From NCBI GenBank assembly GCA_026399025.1, contig JAPLRU010000047.1:77467-121452 (forward strand): a DNA stretch of 43,986 nucleotides. The letters are read 5' to 3'. Of the stretch, positions 23,803 to 31,481 are shown piece after piece. The notes below the pieces were generated by a model. It saw only the letters and a list, made by a program, of their open reading frames with translations. It ran no database searches and was not told the origin of the DNA. Numbering within the stretch: the stretch's first letter is position 1; the number at the start of each line of letters is the position of its first letter. The stretch is from Methylobacter sp. GTDB taxonomy: Bacteria; Pseudomonadota; Gammaproteobacteria; Methylococcales; Methylomonadaceae. The translations under genes were made by a program, and so were the position numbers.

Positions 23803-25160
23803 ACGGATCGCGAGTCCTGATAGCCGACGACGAAGCCAATGCACGACGGATTCTGGAAATTTTATTGCGCAAACTGGGGTGTGAAGTGTTTTCGGCGGCG
23901 GATGGTTTGGCCGCGCTGGACCTAGTGCGCGAAACGCCTATCGATTTACTGATCACCGACCTTAATATGCCGGGCATGAGCGGTTTGGAGCTGTTAGCCG
24001 CGATGCGCGGCAACGGCCATACTTTTCCGGTGATTGTGGTGACCGCTTACGGGACCGTCGAAACTGCGGTTGCGGCGATGAAACTGGGCGCTTTCGATTT
24101 TATTATCCGCCCGCTGGATGTCGAGCAAGTGGAGATGGTGATTCGCCGCGCACTCGAAGTGCGCAGAGTGCATCAGGAAAACGTATTTCTGCGCGATGAA
24201 ATGAATAAAGATTGGGGCGAATTCGTCGGGCAGTGCCCGGCGATGCAGAAAATTTACGAGTTGATCCGGCAAGCCGGACCCAGTAAGGCCAGCATTTTTA
24301 TTATCGGCGAAACCGGGACCGGCAAGGAACTGGTTGCGCGCGCCGTGCATAGCCAGTCGGGGCGACGCGGCTTATTCGTGCCGATCAACTGCGCGGCCAT
24401 TCCGGCCGATATTTTGGAAAGCGAACTGTTCGGTTATGTGCGCGGGGCTTTTACCGGCGCGCATAAGGACAGGATCGGTAAATTCGAATTGGCTCACGAA
24501 GGCACTTTGTTTTTGGATGAAATCACCGAAATGAACCCATCCCTTCAAGCCAAATTGCTGCGCGTACTCCAGGAAAGCCGCATCGATCGTTTGGGCAGTA
24601 ATCAAAGCATTGAAGTCGATATCCGCATTATCGCCGCGACCAATCGCGATCCCTTGGGCGCGGTTCAGGCCGGACGCTTACGCGAAGACCTTTACTATCG
24701 CATCAATGTCTTAGGCATTCAGTTGCCGCCTTTGCGGGAGCGGCGCGAGGATATTCCTTTGTTGGCTCGCCATTTTCTTAAGAAATACCGGCGCTCGCTC
24801 GGCGGCGGCTGTTTTACCCTGTCGAATGAGGTCGCTCAAGCCTTAAGCGCCTACGCATGGCCGGGCAATGTACGCGAACTGGAAAATATGATGGAACGGG
24901 CGGTGGTGTTAAGCCAAGGTTTAGAGATCGGCGTCAGGCATTTGCCTCAGGAAATATTGATAACCGAATTACCGGTAACGGTCGGTTCTGCCGTTGACGA
25001 TGAAGATATGGATTTGGAGGTCGGCGTGGCAAAACTGGAAAAGAGCTTATTGAATAAAGCCCTGGGACAATCCGTCGGCAATAAAGCCAAAGCGGCGCGT
25101 TTGCTGAAAATCAGCGAGCGCACGCTTTGGTATAAGCTCAAGAAATACGGCTTAACTTAA
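23796..25160 (+). CDS. Sigma54-dependent response regulator, NtrC family
   Basis: The 454-residue activator has a receiver domain (phosphoacceptor D55 in ITDLNMPGMSG). Its AAA+ domain has Walker A GETGTGKE, the sigma54-contact loop GAFTGA and Walker B LFLDE. The C-terminal Fis-type helix-turn-helix is NKAKAARLLKISERTLWYKLKKYG. The frame is open much further upstream, but the ATG at 23796 gives a normal receiver start, has AGGAAGAA before it and overlaps the kinase stop. The usual receiver Lys is Arg here (R105, IIRP). Two sigma54 promoters with a common enhancer site lie within 10 kb upstream and are likely targets. Confidence 0.9.
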   Translation: MLNGSRVLIADDEANARRILEILLRKLGCEVFSAADGLAALDLVRETPIDLLITDLNMPGMSGLELLAAMRGNGHTFPVIVVTAYGTVETAVAAMKLGAFDFIIRPLDVEQVEMVIRRALEVRRVHQENVFLRDEMNKDWGEFVGQCPAMQKIYELIRQAGPSKASIFIIGETGTGKELVARAVHSQSGRRGLFVPINCAAIPADILESELFGYVRGAFTGAHKDRIGKFELAHEGTLFLDEITEMNPSLQAKLLRVLQESRIDRLGSNQSIEVDIRIIAATNRDPLGAVQAGRLREDLYYRINVLGIQLPPLRERREDIPLLARHFLKKYRRSLGGGCFTLSNEVAQALSAYAWPGNVRELENMMERAVVLSQGLEIGVRHLPQEILITELPVTVGSAVDDEDMDLEVGVAKLEKSLLNKALGQSVGNKAKAARLLKISERTLWYKLKKYGLT

Positions 25161-25239
25161 TGTTTCAGCGTTATACATAAATTGCCGAGGCGACGCGGGA
25201 GCAGTTGCCGTGAACATAAAGTTGAATCTGCCAAAGTAA

Positions 25240-25317
25240 TTGCTTTTCTCCGTGTTCTTCGTGCCTTCGTGGTGAATAAGTTTTTTAAAACGATTTGGAT
25301 AATACTTTCACAGTCTC
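25240..25317. repeat. Palindromic dispersed repeat, right half only
   Basis: TTCTTCGTGCCTTCGTGGTGAATAAG followed by AATACTTTCACAGTCTC matches the right arm of the first family, but no left arm is found. Just upstream (25190-25212) is a copy of the GGAGCAGTTGCCG module seen inside copy 1. So this is a decayed or rearranged copy between the NtrC-type regulator and phoB. Confidence 0.65.
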
Positions 25318-25371
25318 TTCAGTTTCCGCTCTCGTGCCCATTATGGGCGGATAAAACTGCAAAATCCTTTT

Positions 25372-25391
25372 TTGTCATAAAAGAGTAATAT
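25372..25391 (+). promoter_or_regulatory. Candidate Pho box upstream of phoB
   Basis: TTGTCATAAAAGAGTAATAT resembles a PhoB-binding pair of 11-bp repeats. The first half (TTGTCATAAA) is a close match to the Pho box, the second half is weak. Its position about 47-66 bp before phoB fits the autoregulation known for this operon. Confidence 0.4.
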
Positions 25392-25437
25392 GTAATTTGA
25401 TAAAATCTACCGTTTACCCTTAATTCCAAATTTAATT

Positions 25438-26160
25438 ATGCCTAGTTTAAATATTCTCGTTGTTGAAGATGAAGACGCCATCAGAGAAATGTTAATGATG
25501 GTACTTGAGCAGGCCGGCTTTAAGTCGATTGCCGCTACCGATGCTGAAGATGCGCAAAAAGCCCTGGATGAAGCCCTGCCCGATTTAATCCTGCTGGACT
25601 GGATGCTGCCGGGAATCAGCGGAGTCGAGTGGGCCAGACGCTTAAAGAAAGATCCGATGTATCGGGAACTGCCTATCATTCTACTGACGGCGCGAGGCGA
25701 GGAAGAAGACAAGGTGAGAGGTCTGGAAATCGGGGCTGACGATTATATGACCAAGCCTTTTTCGCCGAAGGAATTAATAGCGCGTATCCGCGCGGTTTTA
25801 CGCCGGAGCGGAAAAATCAACGATCTGGCGCAAATCACTTTGGGCGACTTGGTGTTGGACACCGAACAGCATCGGCTCAGCATTTGCGACAGACAATTGG
25901 AAGTGAGTCCTACCGAGTTCCGTTTAATGCAGTTTTTTATGACTCATCCCGATAAGGTATTCAATCGCACCCAATTGCTGGATCAAGTCTGGGGGCGTAG
26001 CGTCTACATTGAAGAACGGACGGTTGATGTGCATATCCGCAGATTGCGTAAAATTCTAGGCGAACACGGCAAGGAAGATTTAGTCCAAACCGTGCGCGGC
26101 TTCGGCTACCGGTTTTCCGTGGTGGATTTGCCGACTGCCAATGCGCCGACGACGTTTTAA
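25438..26160 (+). CDS. phoB: Phosphate regulon response regulator PhoB
   Basis: The 240-residue regulator has a receiver domain with phosphoacceptor D54 (LLDWMLPG), conserved Thr and Lys (LLTARGEEED, DDYMTKPFS), and an OmpR-type winged-helix DNA-binding domain with VDVHIRRLRKIL and VRGFGYRF. Sequence and gene order with an adjacent PhoR-type kinase 5 bp downstream identify it as PhoB. It should activate phosphate-scavenging genes through Pho boxes under phosphate limitation. The porin and PstS-like pair at 10.7-12.2 kb could be among its targets, but no Pho box was seen there. Confidence 0.92.
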   Translation: MPSLNILVVEDEDAIREMLMMVLEQAGFKSIAATDAEDAQKALDEALPDLILLDWMLPGISGVEWARRLKKDPMYRELPIILLTARGEEEDKVRGLEIGADDYMTKPFSPKELIARIRAVLRRSGKINDLAQITLGDLVLDTEQHRLSICDRQLEVSPTEFRLMQFFMTHPDKVFNRTQLLDQVWGRSVYIEERTVDVHIRRLRKILGEHGKEDLVQTVRGFGYRFSVVDLPTANAPTTF

Positions 26161-26165
26161 TTAGT

Positions 26166-27446
26166 ATGGGGGTCTGGCAAAAAGAAGTCATTACCGGCTT
26201 GCTGTTGTTTTTAGCCGTATCGATAGTGGGGGCGATGTCCGGGTTGTTTATGCCCTTGGCGCTAGTGATGGCGCTGGGCATTTTAATGCGCCAGCTGTTT
26301 CAGATTAACCGCTTTGAACGATGGATACGAAGCGGGGGCGGCGCTAAATATCCCAAGACCACCGGTATTTGGGAAGAAATTTATTACCATGTCTACCGCA
26401 TCAAAAAGAACGAAAAAAAACGCAAAAAGAAACTGGGCAAAATGGTTGATCAGTTTCGCCAATCCACTGAAGCCTTACCCGACGCAGCTGTCGTGTTGGG
26501 CGCTAACGATGAGATCGAATGGGCCAACAAAGCGGCCAGGGAAGTTTTCGGTTTGCAGCAATCGGATAAAGGCCAGCGCATCCCTAATCTTATTCGTTTC
26601 CCTGAATTTATCCGTTACCTGAAATCGGGAAATTACACCGAGCCGGTTATCTTGCCTTCACCGGTAGACCATCGCATCACCTTGGCGGTCAGGATTATTC
26701 CTTATGGCGCCGGTTTACGTTTGTTATTGGCGCAAGACGTGACGCAGTTGAAAAAAATGGAGCGGATGCGCAAGGATTTCGTGGCTAATGTATCGCATGA
26801 ACTCAGAACGCCGCTGACCGTACTTAAAGGTTATCTGGAGACTTTGCAGGACATGGATGACGGCAGGTCGCCGTTATTGACCACCTCGTTTCAGCAAATG
26901 CAGGGACAGACCGAGCGTATGCAACATTTGGTTGATGATTTACTGCTGCTGACTCGGCTGGAAACCCAACAGAAGAAAACCGAGTGTATCAATGTCCCGG
27001 CTTTACTGATCCAGATTTGCAAGGAAGCGGAAAGACTGCACGGCAACGCTTCCGCCCGGATTGAATTAACGCTGGAAACGGATATACGTATCGTTGGTGA
27101 AGAACAGGAATTGCGCAGCGCGTTTACCAATTTACTGGGCAATGCACTGAAATATTCGCCGGAAGATTCCCTGGTCAAGGTGCGCTGGCATCTAACCCAA
27201 AATGATGTTGTGCTGGACGTTGAAGATCGGGGGGAAGGTATTGCCATGGCCGACATTCCCCGAGTGACGGAACGATTTTACCGCTCCGAAGTCAAGCGCA
27301 CCAAGAAAGTGGGCGGCACCGGCTTAGGTTTGGCTATCGTCAAACACGTGCTGATGCGGCACGATGCCAAATTAACCATCACCAGTGAATTGGGTAAGGG
27401 CAGTTGTTTCGGTTGTTATTTTCCGCTTAAGCGGATTTGTAGTTAA
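26166..27446 (+). CDS. phoR: Phosphate regulon sensor kinase PhoR
   Basis: The 426-residue kinase has two short N-terminal membrane helices (about 10-40), a basic linker (KKNEKKRKKKLGK) and a PAS domain (ALPDAAVVLGANDEIEWANKAA). The dimerisation helix has DFVANVSHELRTPL (phosphoacceptor H211), and the ATPase domain has GNALKYSP, EDRGEGI and GGTGLGLAIVKHVL. This is the usual PhoR layout, without a large periplasmic domain, because the phosphate signal comes via the Pst transporter and PhoU. It lies 5 bp after phoB. Its end is only 12 bp from the end of the convergent M23 peptidase gene. Confidence 0.92.
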   Translation: MGVWQKEVITGLLLFLAVSIVGAMSGLFMPLALVMALGILMRQLFQINRFERWIRSGGGAKYPKTTGIWEEIYYHVYRIKKNEKKRKKKLGKMVDQFRQSTEALPDAAVVLGANDEIEWANKAAREVFGLQQSDKGQRIPNLIRFPEFIRYLKSGNYTEPVILPSPVDHRITLAVRIIPYGAGLRLLLAQDVTQLKKMERMRKDFVANVSHELRTPLTVLKGYLETLQDMDDGRSPLLTTSFQQMQGQTERMQHLVDDLLLLTRLETQQKKTECINVPALLIQICKEAERLHGNASARIELTLETDIRIVGEEQELRSAFTNLLGNALKYSPEDSLVKVRWHLTQNDVVLDVEDRGEGIAMADIPRVTERFYRSEVKRTKKVGGTGLGLAIVKHVLMRHDAKLTITSELGKGSCFGCYFPLKRICS

Positions 27447-27458
27447 ATTTCAGCTCGC

Positions 27459-28448
27459 TTAAGGCACAACCGGTATGCTGAATTGCTTCTTTAACACAGG
27501 CTCTGCGTGTTGTTGACGTAACAATCGATAAGACACACGGTACTCGCCTGTAGCCCATGCCTCACCGTGACGTTTCAAACCGACAAAGCTCCTGTATTGC
27601 GCCATGTTATGGTCTATGGGGATGGCTTTGTGCAACAGCGTGGCACCGTCCGGTGCAAATAAATCAACGACCTGCGTATCGCCTGCTTGTACGCCGAATA
27701 CGCTCAGCCAAAAAATCAATGCAGGCGCAGTCTTAGCTAACGATTGGGTTTCGGCAGGCAGGTCATCGGCCGCTAACGGATGATCGGTAAAACCGGCTGC
27801 CAGCACTTCGCTGGGGATATAACCGAGTTTAGCGAGCGTGTCGGCCGACCACAACGCTTGTTTGCCAAGCGCGCAAGCATTGCCGCCGTTAACTCCGACA
27901 AAGGGATCGATGGCTTTGCCTTGATGGCGGATTTCAAAATGCAGATGTAAAAATTCGGTATTGCCGGACAGACCCACCCGCCCCAATACCGTGCCGCGGC
28001 TTACCGGTTGTCCTGCATGAACCGCGATGCTGCCTTTTTTCAAATGCGCGTATTGAGATTCCCAGCCATTGCCGTGAACAATAACCACCGAATTACCGGC
28101 TTCTCTATTCTTTATCGCTTCATTGCCCAGCACGCGCACGCTGATGTCGTCCATATTATCGCGGGTCGCTCGAACTTTACCGTCAGCCGCAGCCAGTACG
28201 GGGATTGATGCATTCATGGATTTTGGGCGAAAATCGGTGCCCCGGTGATCGTCATAGCTAAGAAAACCGCAGCGATAATCGCTGTAGCCCGCACCGGCAT
28301 CGGCGTCGACATAGTTTTGAATAAAACAGTCGGTTCCGATAGTGCAGGCCAACGGCAAACTTAATTGCGGCGCGTTTTCGGTAGCGCTTAGCGGGTTCAA
28401 AAAGCCGTAAAGCAAGGCTATAAAAGCTAAAGTGTGTTTGTATAACAT
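27459..28448 (-). CDS. M23-family peptidoglycan endopeptidase (LytM type)
   Basis: The 329-residue protein has a signal peptide (MLYKHTLAFIALLYGFLNPLSA) and the zinc-binding residues of M23 peptidases: H68 and D72 in DHRGTDF, and H168 and H170 in LHLHFE, with H135 in YAHL. All metal ligands are present, so it is likely an active Gly- or cross-link-cleaving endopeptidase in the periplasm rather than an EnvC-like regulator. Four Cys in the N-terminal third could form disulfides. A C-terminal domain of about 110 residues (PALIFWLSVFGVQ) has an Ig-like strand pattern. It is a single gene, convergent with phoR. Confidence 0.87.
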   Translation of the reverse strand: MLYKHTLAFIALLYGFLNPLSATENAPQLSLPLACTIGTDCFIQNYVDADAGAGYSDYRCGFLSYDDHRGTDFRPKSMNASIPVLAAADGKVRATRDNMDDISVRVLGNEAIKNREAGNSVVIVHGNGWESQYAHLKKGSIAVHAGQPVSRGTVLGRVGLSGNTEFLHLHFEIRHQGKAIDPFVGVNGGNACALGKQALWSADTLAKLGYIPSEVLAAGFTDHPLAADDLPAETQSLAKTAPALIFWLSVFGVQAGDTQVVDLFAPDGATLLHKAIPIDHNMAQYRSFVGLKRHGEAWATGEYRVSYRLLRQQHAEPVLKKQFSIPVVP

Positions 28449-28777
28449 GACGATAGTGCAAATAAACTAGTAAATGGAGTACCCGATTATATTTGAGTGA
28501 GTATCGATGATACGCTTCAGCTTTGCTTAGTGGATCATTTTCCGCCTCCGTTCATCGTTTTCATTTAGGTCAAGCTCAGCAATCGGCTTATTTGCCGCCG
28601 AATAAAAGCTCAATTAAACTAATCGACATGCCGAATAATAATTAGACAAATAGGCCTGAGCTGGTAACCTCAATACCAATCGGACGCGGCTCGCCGGGTT
28701 TTTGCAATTCAATTCGGTCGTGTCGATGACATTTTTCATAAGGTGTGCTTTAAGCACTTTCCATGAGGAGAATAACC
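28449..28777. other. Divergent intergenic region, 329 bp
   Basis: This is the shared upstream region of the M23 peptidase gene (minus strand) and the 28778 gene (plus strand). Apart from a perfect short palindrome GTGCTTTAAGCAC at 28745-28757, placed close to the ribosome site of the plus-strand gene, nothing stands out. It should hold both promoters. Confidence 0.4.
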
Positions 28778-29311
28778 ATGACTAAAGAGAAAGATTATTT
28801 AAATGCGCCGTTTAATGATGCCGTTGCCGCGATTATCAAGGGTATTGACCGTGACGTGGAACGCGGCGAAGACGCACTGATGCTGGGACTTGGCATTGTT
28901 ATGTTGTCTTCCACTTTTGCCCCCGTCGCTCCGCCTCACCTTCTTCTGCCTTTGGTCGCGCTGACTTTCGCGCTGTCCGCGAGCTTTGCACGGAAGAATT
29001 ATCATAGCATGCAGAGAAAATTGCTGGAATCAATGGCGCAACTTGAAGGCCATGACAAAATTATTTTGCACCCGATCGCAGCCGTCTTTGCCGACTATCC
29101 GATGGATTCTTTGGCCGAATCGTTCAATCCGCTAAAAAATCCGAAACGAACCTGGAAAAGTGCGTTGGGCGGGATTTTGATCAATCCGCTGTGGATGCCT
29201 ATTTTTTACGTGATGGGTATGCAGATTACCGAAGAAAAAAATCTGGGAGCTTTAAACCGGGCCATTATGGGGGTTGAGCGGAAAGTTTCCGCGCTTTCTT
29301 CGCCGGTTTAG
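28778..29311 (+). CDS. Hypothetical membrane protein
   Basis: The 177-residue protein is not recognised. It has a hydrophobic hairpin at about 38-70 (LMLGLGIVMLSSTFAPVA, LLLPLVALTFALSASFA) that could form two membrane helices, a charged middle part, and another hydrophobic stretch near 138-152 (LINPLWMPIFYVMGMQI). The ATG at 28778 is chosen over that at 28763 because AGGAG sits 9 bp before it. The gene stands alone. The function is unknown. Confidence 0.6.
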   Translation: MTKEKDYLNAPFNDAVAAIIKGIDRDVERGEDALMLGLGIVMLSSTFAPVAPPHLLLPLVALTFALSASFARKNYHSMQRKLLESMAQLEGHDKIILHPIAAVFADYPMDSLAESFNPLKNPKRTWKSALGGILINPLWMPIFYVMGMQITEEKNLGALNRAIMGVERKVSALSSPV

Positions 29312-29364
29312 TTGCCGACGGCTGTAACCGGTTTAGCGTTGCGATTTATTGAGGCGGCTTAAAA

Positions 29365-29790
29365 TCAGGTTTCGGATGAAGATGGCGCGTCAAAGTGTCC
29401 AATCTCCTCCATAAATTGGGCGACCCAGCGTTCGACGCGAGGTAGGCAGCCATTTAACGAGGCCTGCTTTTCCGGGATGGCGAAATAATCGGGTTCATGA
29501 AGATAAGGGTAGGTGATTCTGCCGACGTCGACGGCATCATGGCTGAGGTCGACTATGCGCCCGCCGATGACATTGTATTGATGCTCATAGTGGCCGCAGA
29601 TCGCGCCGCCGAACACCTGATTCATAAACAGGCTTCCGTATTTGCACGAGCCGGAAAGATCGGTTGGAATGGGGACACCTCGCTCGGCAGCCTGTTCGCA
29701 CCATTTACGAAACACAAAAACTTTGGCTTGAGCAAAACGTTCATAGGAATAGGCAAGTTGCGCCTTCCGGTCTACAGTCCAATCGGTCAT
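29365..29790 (-). CDS. Hypothetical protein with a possible Cys-His-Asp triad
   Basis: The 141-residue protein has SCKYGSLFMNQVFGG (Cys49), then GHYEHQYNVIGGRIVDLSHD with His and Asp in the order found in papain-like and transglutaminase-like folds. It has no signal peptide or membrane helix. That pattern suggests, but does not prove, a small cysteine hydrolase or transferase. It lies alone on the minus strand, convergent with the 28778 gene. Confidence 0.5.
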   Translation of the reverse strand: MTDWTVDRKAQLAYSYERFAQAKVFVFRKWCEQAAERGVPIPTDLSGSCKYGSLFMNQVFGGAICGHYEHQYNVIGGRIVDLSHDAVDVGRITYPYLHEPDYFAIPEKQASLNGCLPRVERWVAQFMEEIGHFDAPSSSET

Positions 29791-30011
29791 TTTAGGGGCC
29801 TAAGAAAAGCTTATGTCGGCCCTCCATAATGGGATCGGAGGGATGGGTAGCGGCATGACGGGAAAATAACCATGGCTTACTCGGCTTAGGGTATCGCGAA
29901 AGGCTTGCAAGATCAACCCAGCCAAGCACTGCGTTCAGGAGCAGCGTACCTACATCCCTGTAGGCGTTGAAAGTGAAAGGTAGCGAAGATCCAATCAACT
30001 AAGCGAAACGG

Positions 30012-31331
30012 TTAAAAATTGATATTGCCTTGCACCCAGATTTTTTGGGTGTCTGTATTGGAAAAGGTATCGGGTCTGCTGTAATTATCCGCGCTGTAAT
30101 AAGCGTATTTAGCCAACACTGAATAATGTTTGCCGAATTTCTTAAGCGCCGAAAAATCCCATTCATCGCCGTATTTAATATTGCCGGTGTCGTCGGTAAA
30201 GTTATGATAAGTCCCGGTTAATATCACTTCACCGCGATCAAAGGTGGAAATCATCGTGCCGAAAACATCGCGAATACCGTTTACCGGTGTAACCAGAAAC
30301 AAATCCGCCCAGCCTTGGAACGCATGGTTGGTGCCTAGCGGGGTATCGAAAGTTTTGTTGGCTCCCATGCCGTCAAGTTGCTCTATAGCGCCTTGGAAAG
30401 TCAGGTTATAAGCGGTTAAACCACCCATCAGGTTAAGACGATCAACGGCATATTTGGTTGGACCGTGTGCGTAATCTTCTTGATGTCCCCATTCTGCGGT
30501 ATACACCACGCCGTAATTATCGGTTAACTTATAAGTGTCGCCCGGTTTTAGATAATTGGTCATGCGCAAACCGTAAGTTTGGCTGGATTTTTCATAGTTT
30601 TCCCGCTCGGTATAATCCAGCCAATAGCCGTAACCGATCAGGTTGCCGTAATCGCCGACTTTATAGTTGACGTTCAGAATCGGTGCGTTGATGTGTTCAC
30701 TGGTGGCGGTAAAGGTATTGACGTTGCCGATATAGCCGGCGTTAACGGTCAAACCGAACAGTTGCTGATTGTTGTGGGTGATCAGCACCGAATCGAAGGT
30801 TGTTTCCATTTGCCGCCAGCCGACGTTGCCGATAAAGCGGTCGTCGTCGAATTTAATGCGTTGCCGACCGCCTTTAATTAGCGTATCGGGGATACCGGCA
30901 TAACTGAGCCATAACTGGTTGAGTTCGCTTTTTTCCGGATCGGCAACTGTCGAATAACCGGTATTGCCGTTGCGGGTGCTGTTGTAGTCATCCAGCATGG
31001 CAAGATTGCCCTCGTATTCGGCGTAGCCCTGAATGCCGTGGAATACCGGCGACAGCAGACCTATCCGTAAGCGCGAGGTCACGGCATTGGCGGTGTGCGG
31101 TTGTCTTGCGGCAGGTAGCGCCAGTCCGGTGCCTGGGGTTTTGGCGGTACCCTGATCGACATTTTCCCAACGCGTGTTCAGGTCGAATTTGACCGCGCCG
31201 TTTTTGCCGTAATGATAGAAGTTAAGCGCATCTTCAACATCTTGGGTAGCGCCGGCTAAGGCTGAACCGCTCACTACCGACAGGGCCAATAGTGATGCCG
31301 ATAAAGGGTTTTTTCTTTGTTGCTGCGGCAT
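30012..31331 (-). CDS. Outer-membrane porin, alginate-export-like
   Basis: The 439-residue protein has a signal peptide (ending SGSALAGA) and a full-length beta-barrel. The segments RLRIGLLSPVFHGIQGYAEYEG, LSYAGIPDTLIKGGRQRIKFDDDRFIGNVGWRQ and the C-terminal strand WVQGNINF are typical of the alginate-export porin fold. It has a strong ribosome site (AAAGGAGGC). It follows the nitrate ABC transporter on the same strand after 150 bp, so it may provide outer-membrane passage for nitrate; that role is inference from position. Confidence 0.75.
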   Translation of the reverse strand: MPQQQRKNPLSASLLALSVVSGSALAGATQDVEDALNFYHYGKNGAVKFDLNTRWENVDQGTAKTPGTGLALPAARQPHTANAVTSRLRIGLLSPVFHGIQGYAEYEGNLAMLDDYNSTRNGNTGYSTVADPEKSELNQLWLSYAGIPDTLIKGGRQRIKFDDDRFIGNVGWRQMETTFDSVLITHNNQQLFGLTVNAGYIGNVNTFTATSEHINAPILNVNYKVGDYGNLIGYGYWLDYTERENYEKSSQTYGLRMTNYLKPGDTYKLTDNYGVVYTAEWGHQEDYAHGPTKYAVDRLNLMGGLTAYNLTFQGAIEQLDGMGANKTFDTPLGTNHAFQGWADLFLVTPVNGIRDVFGTMISTFDRGEVILTGTYHNFTDDTGNIKYGDEWDFSALKKFGKHYSVLAKYAYYSADNYSRPDTFSNTDTQKIWVQGNINF

Positions 31332-31481
31332 AAAGCCTCCTTTGTTTTTAATGTTGTGTTACGCACCGTTCACGAACAGTAGGGCGCGAGATAATGCATG
31401 GTTTGGTGGAGTTTTTTTAAGTCACGGTCGTACAGTATCGCATCTCTTTAAAAATTTGCATGAGGTTATAAGCCCTTATAC

